A DNA stretch of 64,000 nucleotides from Mucilaginibacter segetis (GTDB taxonomy: Bacteria; Bacteroidota; Bacteroidia; Sphingobacteriales; Sphingobacteriaceae): contig NZ_JAEHFW010000002.1 of assembly GCF_016522075.1 (NCBI RefSeq), forward strand, positions 310,001-374,000, read 5' to 3'. Below, in pieces: positions 17,462-24,115 of this stretch (the first letter of the stretch is position 1; the number at the start of each line of letters is the position of its first letter). A program made the position numbers and the translations under genes. The notes beneath the pieces are model-generated. The model searched no databases, was not told the DNA's origin, and saw only the letters and a list, made by a program, of their open reading frames with translations.

Positions 17462-18274
17462 TTAATTACTGGCAATATCCGTAGTATTGAATGCAGAGCG
17501 TGATGCCGCTAAAATTTCGCCGCTGGCACTGTTTTGTACAAAGCCGATGATTTCATATTCACGGGCCGAAAAATTAGCAGGCAATGTGATCGTTGCAGTT
17601 CCGGATCTTTTACCTTCCAAAGTTACGTTTTCAATTTCACGTACAATTTGCACATGCGTTAAAGTACGGCCACCGTTTTCGCCCCTTTTTACATTTGATA
17701 CCGCCTTTTTTTGCACTACAGCTAAAAGCAATGCGGCATTACCCGGCGCGCCTTCGGTAGTGTATTTTACGGTTGCCTGTTTGTTTGTGGCATGCACCTC
17801 GGTTATAACTAACGCTGCATTTGTTGATTTTCTTAACCCGGCAATTATAGCATTGTGCAATGTACCTGTTGAGGATCCTACAAATTCTTTTTGCCCGTTA
17901 ACTACAGCCTGCGGTGTATAAACCGATCTTAAATTAAGCCATTGCGCATATTTGCTTTGCCTTTGTGAATACTCCGCTTTACTGAAAACATCTTTCCAGC
18001 CCAGGCGGTTCCAGTAATCAACATGATAAGCTAAAATATAAACCGGCTTACCTGCGTATTCCTTTTGCACACGTGCTACCAGTTCATCAGCAGGGGGGCA
18101 GCTTGAGCAGCCTTCGGAGGTAAAAAGTTCTACTACCGCAAAGCCATTATCATCGGCAGCATTTGCGGAAACTTTATTTTTATCACCGGCATCTTTTTTT
18201 GTTAAAATAGCCGCTGAAACTAATCCTGCAATAACCAGGCATCCCGCGAGCATTAATATTTTTATCGTTTTCAT
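17462..18274 (-). CDS. DUF1223 secreted thioredoxin-fold protein
   Basis: Exported protein of the DUF1223 family, a thioredoxin-like fold of unknown function. Signal/anchor segment at ~7-25. The redox motif is FTSEGCSSCPPADELVA (~51-67), a CxxC; then YHVDYWNRLGWKDVFS (~84-99) and YTPQAVVNGQKEF (~119-131) are family signatures. 270 residues. First gene of the operon with b561 and the molybdoenzyme, read from the motif-containing promoter at 18304-18329 and divergent from the ECF sigma gene. The neighbourhood points to a role in envelope thiol or sulfur redox chemistry. Confidence 0.87.
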   Translation of the reverse strand: MKTIKILMLAGCLVIAGLVSAAILTKKDAGDKNKVSANAADDNGFAVVELFTSEGCSSCPPADELVARVQKEYAGKPVYILAYHVDYWNRLGWKDVFSKAEYSQRQSKYAQWLNLRSVYTPQAVVNGQKEFVGSSTGTLHNAIIAGLRKSTNAALVITEVHATNKQATVKYTTEGAPGNAALLLAVVQKKAVSNVKRGENGGRTLTHVQIVREIENVTLEGKRSGTATITLPANFSAREYEIIGFVQNSASGEILAASRSAFNTTDIASN

Positions 18275-18303
18275 GTCCTTTTATGTTTACTTACGCCGGG
18301 TTA

Positions 18304-18329
18304 GTCGGCCATCGGTAAAAAACCTTACA
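18304..18329 (-). promoter_or_regulatory. Predicted ECF-sigma promoter of the DUF1223 operon
   Basis: Minus strand: TGTAAGG (18323-18329), 15 bases, then CGAC (18304-18307) followed by T. The two boxes lie at -35/-10 distance, about 30 bases before the DUF1223 ATG. The same pair of boxes precedes the sigma gene and the MxKDx gene. Confidence 0.65.
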
Positions 18330-18440
18330 AATAGTTTAATTTTATTGAAGATTAATTTATACCATAAATATACAGGTAAATCCCTTTGATATATACGTAT
18401 AAAAAGGCAAGCACAATTGTAAAACTAATGTGATGTTTTT

Positions 18441-18465
18441 TGTAAGGTTTAGTTATTTAAACGAC
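18441..18465 (+). promoter_or_regulatory. Predicted autoregulated promoter of the ECF sigma gene
   Basis: TGTAAGG (18441-18447), 14 bases, then CGAC (18462-18465), 20 bases before the sigma ATG. The spacer is one base shorter than in the two sister sites, which could make this promoter weaker. Divergent from the site at 18304-18329. Confidence 0.62.
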
Positions 18466-18485
18466 TAAGTACCCGATTTACTACA

Positions 18486-19073
18486 ATGGATAAAACAAAA
18501 AGAGCGGAAACACACGAACTGCTTAAACCGCAAGAATGGGTTAATATGTATGCCGATTATTTATACGCATACGCAATTACACGGATACAAAACCAGGAAC
18601 AGGCGCGCGATCTGGTGCAGGAAACCTTTTTATCTGCCCTGGAAGGGATGCATAGGTTTGAGGGAAAAAGCTCGGAACGCACATGGCTTACAGCCATACT
18701 AAAAAATAAGATAATTGATGTTTATCGTAAACGATCATCAGGGTTGCAAATGATAGATGTGAATAGGGCCGAAGATGAACAAGGTGATTTTTTTTCGGAA
18801 ACTACCGGCCATTGGAATAATGAACATGCCCCCCAACCTTTCGGCATCGACCACAGCGACCCTTTAATGAGCAAGGAATTTAACCGCATTCTTCAACAGT
18901 GCATGCAAAAGTTACCCGCGCTTTGGTTATCGGTTTTCAGCATGAAACATATGGACGATGAACTTACCGATACAATTTGCGCAGAACTAAAAATAAGTGC
19001 CTCAAACTTTTGGGTGATCATACACAGGGCAAAAGTGAACCTGAGGGCCTGCCTTCAAAAAAATTGGATATAA
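18486..19073 (+). CDS. ECF RNA polymerase sigma factor (TIGR02943-like)
   Basis: Extracytoplasmic-function sigma factor. Sigma region 2 at ~20-90 (ARDLVQETFLSAL, RTWLTAILKNKIIDVYRKR) and region 4 at ~130-190 (LPALWLSVFSMKHMDDEL, ISASNFWVIIHRAKVNLR). Between them is a long linker with GHWNNEHAPQPFG, the pattern of the sigma subfamily modelled as TIGR02943, which usually sits beside a small zinc anti-sigma. 195 residues. The next gene, three bases downstream, encodes a ZAS-type anti-sigma. The promoter-like motif upstream is repeated at neighbouring genes, which suggests autoregulation and a local regulon for redox stress. Confidence 0.9.
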   Translation: MDKTKRAETHELLKPQEWVNMYADYLYAYAITRIQNQEQARDLVQETFLSALEGMHRFEGKSSERTWLTAILKNKIIDVYRKRSSGLQMIDVNRAEDEQGDFFSETTGHWNNEHAPQPFGIDHSDPLMSKEFNRILQQCMQKLPALWLSVFSMKHMDDELTDTICAELKISASNFWVIIHRAKVNLRACLQKNWI

Positions 19074-19076
19074 GCC

Positions 19077-19352
19077 ATGAATGAATTAAATAAAATAAGG
19101 TATAACTGCAAGCAGGCTACTTTTTTAATAGAGAAAAAACTGCTGGGTAAAATAACCCTGAAAGAAAGCGTTGAACTGCGCATACACCTTATTGGCTGCG
19201 ATGCCTGTAAATTATATGCCAAACAAAGCGATAAAATTAATAGGATGATGCAGCGAATGTTTAAGACGGTTGCCGGCAAACCTGTTACCATGGATGAGAA
19301 ATTTAAAATAGAGTTACAAGAACGTATAACTGATAAATTAAATAGTGATTGA
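19077..19352 (+). CDS. ZAS-type anti-sigma factor (zf-HC2-like)
   Basis: Small soluble protein of 91 residues with no membrane helix. It shows the zinc-binding anti-sigma pattern: Cys10 in YNCKQATFLIEKK, then His41-x3-Cys45-x2-Cys48 in HLIGCDACKLYAKQ. In ZAS proteins, oxidation of these Cys residues expels zinc and frees the sigma factor, so the pair would respond to thiol oxidation. It follows the sigma gene by three bases and the stop is directly followed by the third copy of the promoter-like motif. Partner and signal are inferred from position and family. Confidence 0.82.
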   Translation: MNELNKIRYNCKQATFLIEKKLLGKITLKESVELRIHLIGCDACKLYAKQSDKINRMMQRMFKTVAGKPVTMDEKFKIELQERITDKLNSD

Positions 19353-19353
19353 C

Positions 19354-19379
19354 TGTAAGGTTTAACCATAAGAGCCGAC
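19354..19379 (+). promoter_or_regulatory. Predicted ECF-sigma promoter of the MxKDx gene
   Basis: TGTAAGG (19354-19360), 15 bases, then CGAC (19376-19379) followed by A. It starts two bases after the anti-sigma stop codon and lies 29 bases before the ATG at 19409, so the MxKDx gene would be expressed from its own promoter as well as by read-through. Confidence 0.65.
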
Positions 19380-19408
19380 AAACCAGGCAAAACGTTAAAC
19401 TTAAAAAC

Positions 19409-19777
19409 ATGAAAATTACAAGCAAATCAATTTTATCAGGAGTTGTTTTAACAGGAATCGCGGCTTTAGGTTTTGGCCTGAATACTGACGCAAGGGCTAC
19501 CAGTCATTCAAATACCTATTCAACCGTTGCCGCTTTAGATACCGGCAAGATGAAAATGGATAAGATGGAGAAGGATAAAATGAAGGCTGACAAAATGGAG
19601 AAATCTAAAATGGACAAGATGGACCATGACAAAATGAAAGCCGGGAAAATGGAAAAATCCAAAATGGACAAGATGGAAAAAGATAAGACGAAGACCGGGA
19701 AAATGGAGAAAAAGAAAATGGACAAAATGGAGGGGGATAAGATGGGAAAAGACAAAATGGAAAAAGGCAATAAATAA
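19409..19777 (+). CDS. MxKDx pentapeptide-repeat secreted protein
   Basis: Exported, very basic low-complexity protein of 122 residues. Signal peptide ~1-29 (LSGVVLTGIAALGFG; cut near DARA-TS). From ~48 to the end it is an imperfect pentapeptide array of the type M-x-K-x-K/D, some 16 Met-Lys units, with almost only Met, Lys, Asp, Glu. It fits the family described as pentapeptide MXKDX repeat protein (TIGR02953). The frame is open from 19349, but the ATG at 19409 begins the signal peptide and lies after the predicted promoter. Function unknown; the Met richness suggests a metal-binding or an oxidant-scavenging (methionine sulfoxide) role beside a molybdoenzyme like MsrP, which is inference. 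Confidence 0.82.
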   Translation: MKITSKSILSGVVLTGIAALGFGLNTDARATSHSNTYSTVAALDTGKMKMDKMEKDKMKADKMEKSKMDKMDHDKMKAGKMEKSKMDKMEKDKTKTGKMEKKKMDKMEGDKMGKDKMEKGNK

Positions 19778-19808
19778 TTGGGAGGTTGTTTTTGTTTTTG
19801 ATGAGGAT

Positions 19809-19838
19809 GGAGGCAGCCCCGGCTCCTCCTCCTTTCAT
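19809..19838 (+). terminator. Weak hairpin between the MxKDx and peroxiredoxin genes
   Basis: GGAGG (19809-19813) can pair with CCTCC (19825-19829) with further G/C pairs inside, followed by a T-rich stretch. It may reduce transcription into the peroxiredoxin-like gene. The fold is imperfect. Confidence 0.35.
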
Positions 19839-19868
19839 TTTCACCAACCGACATTAATTTAACAACAC

Positions 19869-20447
19869 ATGAAAAAATTTATACTATTTGCACTTAGCGC
19901 TGCCTTTTCGCTGAACGTTTCGGCACAAAAAGGATTGACAACAGGCGTTAAAGCTCCCGCATTTACTGCAACAGATAATTCCGGAAAAAAGATCGACCTT
20001 AAAGCTTTACTTAAAAGTTACAAGTCTGTAGTGCTGTTTTTTTACCGGGGCGAGTGGTGCCCCTATTGCAATAAACATATACAGCAATTACAGGATTCGC
20101 TGCAACTACTAACAGCTAAAGGCGCATACGTTATTGGTGTTACACCCGAAACCGGTGATAACATTAAAAAGACCATTGATAAAACTCATGCTTCTTTTTC
20201 TATAGTTCAGGATAAGGGGTACGCTATTATGAAAAGTTATGATGTTAACTATGTTCTGGATGAAGCAATAGTTAATAAGTACAAGGGTTTCGGGCTTGAT
20301 CTGAATGCTGCTAATGGCAATGCCGAACATGTTTTACCGGTACCGGCGACCTATGTTATTAATAGCTCGGGTATTATCTCCTTTGTACATTTCGATAAGG
20401 ATTACCGCAAGCGTGCAACGGTTAGTGATATACTAAACGTGCTTTAA
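19869..20447 (+). CDS. Exported peroxiredoxin-like/thioredoxin-fold protein
   Basis: Exported AhpC/TSA-type protein. Signal peptide ~1-19 (SLNVSA-Q). The thioredoxin fold has FFYRGEWCPYCNKHIQQL (~57-74) with a CPYC motif of the peroxiredoxin-like-2 type, then VIGVTPETGDN and a VPATYVINSSGII segment with the cis-Pro. 192 residues. It lies 92 bases after the MxKDx gene and probably belongs to the same redox-stress unit. Whether it is a peroxidase or a thiol-disulfide oxidoreductase cannot be settled: the classical PxxxT/SxxC peroxiredoxin motif is not intact. Confidence 0.82.
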   Translation: MKKFILFALSAAFSLNVSAQKGLTTGVKAPAFTATDNSGKKIDLKALLKSYKSVVLFFYRGEWCPYCNKHIQQLQDSLQLLTAKGAYVIGVTPETGDNIKKTIDKTHASFSIVQDKGYAIMKSYDVNYVLDEAIVNKYKGFGLDLNAANGNAEHVLPVPATYVINSSGIISFVHFDKDYRKRATVSDILNVL

Positions 20448-20489
20448 TTTATAATTATTCCCTTAATTGAGTATCAATTTTATTATTTT

Positions 20490-20526
20490 GCCCAAAGTTC
20501 AGAAAAGTACTTTGGGCTTTTTCTTT
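20490..20526 (+). terminator. Terminator after the peroxiredoxin-like gene
   Basis: GCCCAAAG (20490-20497) pairs perfectly with CTTTGGGC (20510-20517), twelve-base loop, followed by a T-rich tract. It lies only 11 bases before the next ATG (20537), so it could also act as an attenuator in that gene's leader. Confidence 0.7.
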
Positions 20527-20536
20527 TGAAGGGATC

Positions 20537-21046
20537 ATGAAGAAATTACTTATCTTATTCTTTTTGTATGCAGGTGACGTTTTTGCACAAACCGACAGTT
20601 TACAAACCAAACAATTTACAATAAGTGGCAATGTGGAGACGGAAAGCGTGATCACGCTGGACTCGCTACAGCAATATCATGTTAAAGCTATAGGCGATTT
20701 AAATATCACTGATCATACCGGCAAGTTTAAACACCGGGATAACATGGTAAGAGGCGTATTATTAAAGGATATTTTATCACACACAAAATTTAAGGCGGAT
20801 AGCCCCAAATTGTTAAGCCGCATTTACTTTGTTTGCACCGCTGCCGACGGTTATAGCGTAGTGTATTCCTGGAACGAGTTATATAACACTGCTGTGGGCG
20901 ACCATGTATTTATTATCACCGGAAAAAATAAGGTTAAGGCCGCGGACATGCCAGAAAGCATCCAAATGGCATCAACCAGTGATTATAAAACCGGGCGAAG
21001 ATATATCCACAATCTTGTTTCTATAGATGTAAGGCAAATAAAGTAG
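20537..21046 (+). CDS. Small SUOX-like molybdopterin-fold secreted protein
   Basis: Exported protein of 169 residues with signal peptide ~1-17 (YAGDVFA-Q). The rest resembles the oxidoreductase molybdopterin-binding (sulfite oxidase) fold in reduced form: MVRGVLLKDILSH (~69-81), FVCTAADGYSVVYSWNELYN (~99-118) and GRRYIHNLVSIDV at the end. It lacks the FKCVEGW-type Cys loop of the enzyme at 15970 and is too short for a full enzyme, so binding of Moco is uncertain. It converges on modC with a five-base gap, which supports a molybdenum link. Could be a Moco-binding accessory or a degenerate family member. Confidence 0.7.
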   Translation: MKKLLILFFLYAGDVFAQTDSLQTKQFTISGNVETESVITLDSLQQYHVKAIGDLNITDHTGKFKHRDNMVRGVLLKDILSHTKFKADSPKLLSRIYFVCTAADGYSVVYSWNELYNTAVGDHVFIITGKNKVKAADMPESIQMASTSDYKTGRRYIHNLVSIDVRQIK

Positions 21047-21051
21047 CGCCG

Positions 21052-21672
21052 CTATTGCTCCAGATCAAGTTCATCGGTGCTTATTCCGTCAAGTTCCTGC
21101 GGATTGTGGCTTACAATTAAAGCGGTAATATCTAATTCAGCAAACAAGGTTTTTAATTGCATAATAAGGCCCGACTTTGTTTTAATATCCAGCGCCGAAA
21201 AAGGTTCATCCATTAATAACAGCTTAGGTTTAATTGCCAGGGCACGCAATACTGACAGGCGCTGCTGCTGCCCGCCAGATAAATGCGCGGGTTTCTCTTC
21301 TTCAAAATTCTCCAGCATACCTATAGCCAGCAGACGGTTTATCCATTCCGCATCGGTAGTGGCGTATTCCAAATGCTGCTTAACCGTCATGTTGGGGAAC
21401 AAGGCATAATCCTGAAAAACAAAACCAATATGGCGCTGCTGTGGCGGCAGGTTGATTTTTTTAGCGTCATCAAACCAAATAATGCCATCAACTATGATCT
21501 TTCCGCTATCAGGTGTAGCCAATCCAGCTATCATTTTTAATAGTGTTGTCTTTCCCACACCCGAGGGGCCTGTAATCCGCAGGATAGCTCCTTCAGGAAT
21601 TTCCTTACTTATTTGCAGCGTATTTAAACCTTTATAAGCCTTTAGCTTTTTCTCAACAACTATTTCAATCAT
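21052..21672 (-). CDS. modC: Molybdate ABC transporter ATPase
   Basis: ATP-binding subunit of a molybdate/tungstate importer. Walker A GPSGVGKTTLL (~33-43), Q-loop in FVFQDYALF, signature LSGGQQQRLSVLRAL (~127-141), Walker B LLLMDEPFSALD (~148-159) and the switch His in IVSHNPQEL. Length 206: it stops after the ATPase domain and has no C-terminal molybdate-binding (MOP/TOBE) domain, unlike the ~350-residue E. coli protein; short versions are common in Bacteroidota. It overlaps modB by four bases. Confidence 0.88.
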   Translation of the reverse strand: MIEIVVEKKLKAYKGLNTLQISKEIPEGAILRITGPSGVGKTTLLKMIAGLATPDSGKIIVDGIIWFDDAKKINLPPQQRHIGFVFQDYALFPNMTVKQHLEYATTDAEWINRLLAIGMLENFEEEKPAHLSGGQQQRLSVLRALAIKPKLLLMDEPFSALDIKTKSGLIMQLKTLFAELDITALIVSHNPQELDGISTDELDLEQ

Positions 21673-22340
21673 TCTAAAGGACTTTTGGATTGATATTTAT
21701 TATACATAAAAACACTTATCACCATGATAAATGTAATAGCAAATAATACCAATGAATAATTATTAGCGGCTTTGTAATCCATTTGCTCTACCGAATCATA
21801 AACGGCGATAGAGGCCACACGGGTAACACCCGGAATATTTCCGCCAATCATCAGCACCACACCAAACTCGCCAAGTGTATGGGCAAAAGTAAGTACCGCA
21901 GCTGTTAGTAAAGATGGCTTTATATTGGGTAATAATATATGTACAAAGGTTTGCCACCGTGTTTTCCCTAACGTATACGAGGCCTGCGACAAGGATAACG
22001 GTAATTGCTGAAAAGCAGACTTAACCGGGCTAACCATAAAAGGCATACTATAAATAACTGATGCCAGCACCAGGCCCTGAAAAGAAAAAACGAATCGAAC
22101 ATCAAACGTTTGCTGTAACCATTTGCCTAAGCCATTTTGCGGACTAAAACCCAGCAACAGATAAAATCCTAATACTGATGGCGGAAGCACCAGAGGCATG
22201 GTAATAATAGCCTCTATTAATATTTTGAACCACGATCTTTTTTTTGACAGCCACCAGGCAAGCGGCAAGCCAACAAGCAACAGTATCAGTGTAGTGATAC
22301 CCGCAAGTTTTAATGTAAGCCATACTGGTGACAGATCCAT
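21669..22340 (-). CDS. modB: Molybdate ABC transporter permease
   Basis: Inner-membrane permease, 223 residues, about five to six helices. It has the ModB-type start (LSPVWLTLKLAGITTLILLL), PLVLPPSVLGFYLLLGF (~50-66), and the EAA loop SYTLGKTRWQTFVHILLPNI (~121-140) that docks on the ATPase; HTLGEFGVVLMIGGNIPG (~155-172) is a ModB hallmark. Start ATG at 22340, 11 bases after modA. The order modA-modB-modC on one strand is the classical operon. Confidence 0.9.
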   Translation of the reverse strand: MDLSPVWLTLKLAGITTLILLLVGLPLAWWLSKKRSWFKILIEAIITMPLVLPPSVLGFYLLLGFSPQNGLGKWLQQTFDVRFVFSFQGLVLASVIYSMPFMVSPVKSAFQQLPLSLSQASYTLGKTRWQTFVHILLPNIKPSLLTAAVLTFAHTLGEFGVVLMIGGNIPGVTRVASIAVYDSVEQMDYKAANNYSLVLFAITFIMVISVFMYNKYQSKSPLE

Positions 22341-22351
22341 TTGTATTCGTT

Positions 22352-23116
22352 TTATTGAACGTGATAGCCGTAAGCCGCAAATATCTTTTTAGCGGGTACA
22401 CTTAAAATGTACCGGTAAAATTTGCCGGCAGCTAAATTGTGTTCCGCATGTTTAAGCATTACCATCCCCTGCTTTATAGGCTGGTAACTCTCCGGCGCCA
22501 CCAGTTTATAGTACAGCCGGGTTTTATTAGCGGGCGCTTTAACCAGGGCCAAGGTGGTAAAACCTGCCTGTACGACACCTGTAGTTATATAAGTATTTAC
22601 CTGAGTTATGCTTTCACCAAACACTATTTTAGGACGCAGTTTATTGTATATCCCCAAACCGGTTAATGTTTGCTTTGCCGCTTTACCATAAGGTGCAATT
22701 ACCGGGTTACCAATGGCAATTTTGCTGATGCCACTGCCCGAGAGTAAGCCGCGTACATCATTAAAGTTTAAATTTTGAGTGCTGCAAATAATAAGCGTGC
22801 CAAACGCATAAACCACAGGTTTTTGTAAGGCAACTCCTTTTTTGAACAGCGTTTGAGGAAAATTAACATCAGCAGATAAAAAAACATCGTAAGGCGCACC
22901 GTTGCTGATCTGGGCGGTTAAATTGCCGGATGAGCCAGAAATAGCGTCAACGCTTATTCCTGTACGCTTCTTAAAATCCTTTTGCAGTTCCTTCATTACC
23001 GGTTGCAGGTTGGCTGCTATGGCAACTTTTAGATTTTGAGCGGCTCCGGGTAAATAAAAAAAGGGCACAAGTATTATTGTTATCCACAGTTTACAGTTAA
23101 TTTCTGCTCTTCTCAT
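22352..23116 (-). CDS. modA: Molybdate-binding periplasmic protein
   Basis: Solute-binding subunit of the molybdate importer. Signal peptide in the first ~27 residues (LWITIILVPFFYLPGAAQ). The mature part opens with LKVAIAANLQPVMKELQKDF, then ISGSSGNLTAQISNGAPYDV and FLSADVNFPQTL, all ModA hallmarks for oxyanion binding. The frame extends to 23161; ATGs at 23128 and 23116 are both possible and 23116 (254 residues) is chosen because it leads straight into the signal peptide. It transcribes away from the GH16 gene at 23246. It supplies molybdenum for the molybdopterin enzymes encoded 1-7 kb away. Confidence 0.9.
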   Translation of the reverse strand: MRRAEINCKLWITIILVPFFYLPGAAQNLKVAIAANLQPVMKELQKDFKKRTGISVDAISGSSGNLTAQISNGAPYDVFLSADVNFPQTLFKKGVALQKPVVYAFGTLIICSTQNLNFNDVRGLLSGSGISKIAIGNPVIAPYGKAAKQTLTGLGIYNKLRPKIVFGESITQVNTYITTGVVQAGFTTLALVKAPANKTRLYYKLVAPESYQPIKQGMVMLKHAEHNLAAGKFYRYILSVPAKKIFAAYGYHVQ

Positions 23117-23202
23117 TTTATCATACATCCTTGTTCTGCAAAATACGCATATTGCTAACAACCCGGCAAATGCTCGTAATTAATATCCCGATATAAATAC
23201 AT

Positions 23203-23210
23203 TATATTTG
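23203..23210 (+). promoter_or_regulatory. Putative -7 promoter box of the GH16-GH5 pair
   Basis: TATATTTG matches TAnnTTTG and lies 36 bases before the GH16 ATG at 23246, which also argues against the upstream TTG at 23213 as a start. No good -33 box seen. Confidence 0.42.
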
Positions 23211-23245
23211 TTTTGCTTTTACCAATTATCAGCAAATTCATCTTT

Positions 23246-24100
23246 ATGAGAATTTATTACGCTTTAAGCGGTGCCGCTATTATTTTAAGTCTTGCAGCGT
23301 GTTCAGGAAGTAAAAATAATCCGGAACCCAAAACCCCAACTGTTGTGCCCAAGGTGCTTCCGGAGGATAAAGGCTGGACCTTTGAAACTACACCATACTT
23401 TTCGGATGACTTTGACTACACCGGAAAACCGGATAATTCCAAATGGACCTATGATGTTGGCGGCAGCGGCTGGGGCAATAATGAACTGGAATATTATACC
23501 GATGGCGCTAATGCGGACGTAGCTGACGGCAAACTAACCATCACTGCTAAAAAAGAAAATTTTGGTGGTAAAAATTATACCTCTACGCGTTTGGTATCTA
23601 AAGGCACAGGCAGTATGCTTTATGGCCGTGTGAAAGTAAAGGCAAAACTGCCTTCGGGCGTTGGCACCTGGCCGGCAATATGGATGCTACCCGATACTTA
23701 TGCATATGGCGACTGGCCAAAATCGGGGGAGATAGATATTATGGAAATGGTGGGTTACGATCCCAATAATATACATTTTACCGTGCACAACGCTTTGTAT
23801 AATGGCACCAATGGCAAGGGAAATAATATGATAATACCCACAGCAAGTACGGATTACCATATTTACCGTACCGACTGGACCCCATATGCCATCAGGGGGT
23901 ATTACGATGACACGCTGGTTTATACTTATATAAACAGCGGCGACGGTTCCCCGGCCTGGCCATATGATCAAAAATTCCACCTGTTATTGAACATTGCAGT
24001 GGGCGGTAACTGGGGCGGCGTGCAAGGTGTTAACGATGGCGCGTTTCCTACCACGATGGATGTGGATTATGTTCGTTTTTATAAAATGATAGATAAATAA
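23246..24100 (+). CDS. GH16 beta-glucanase (laminarinase-like) lipoprotein
   Basis: Predicted exported endo-beta-1,3-glucanase-type enzyme. A lipoprotein signal ends at Cys19 (LSLAAC-SGS). The GH16 jelly-roll fills ~50-284, with WPAIWMLP (~142-149) and the catalytic motif GEIDIMEM: nucleophile Glu162, acid/base Glu167. WGNNELEYYTDG (~76-87) is the typical substrate-side loop. The ATG at 23246 is chosen over a TTG at 23213 (284 residues). The GH5 gene starts 15 bases downstream, so both are co-transcribed. The second GH16 at 29.7 kb carries an extra trefoil domain, this one does not. Preference for beta-1,3- over mixed-linkage glucan is inferred. Confidence 0.9.
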   Translation: MRIYYALSGAAIILSLAACSGSKNNPEPKTPTVVPKVLPEDKGWTFETTPYFSDDFDYTGKPDNSKWTYDVGGSGWGNNELEYYTDGANADVADGKLTITAKKENFGGKNYTSTRLVSKGTGSMLYGRVKVKAKLPSGVGTWPAIWMLPDTYAYGDWPKSGEIDIMEMVGYDPNNIHFTVHNALYNGTNGKGNNMIIPTASTDYHIYRTDWTPYAIRGYYDDTLVYTYINSGDGSPAWPYDQKFHLLLNIAVGGNWGGVQGVNDGAFPTTMDVDYVRFYKMIDK

Positions 24101-24115
24101 TTTCCTTAAAATTTC

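Noticed and set aside
19516-19854. Two long antisense open frames (19516-19854 and 19605-19847, minus strand) across the MxKDx gene
   Set aside because: They mirror the Lys/Met repeat and read as Phe/Ser/Pro/Ile low complexity; no start signal or family-like pattern.
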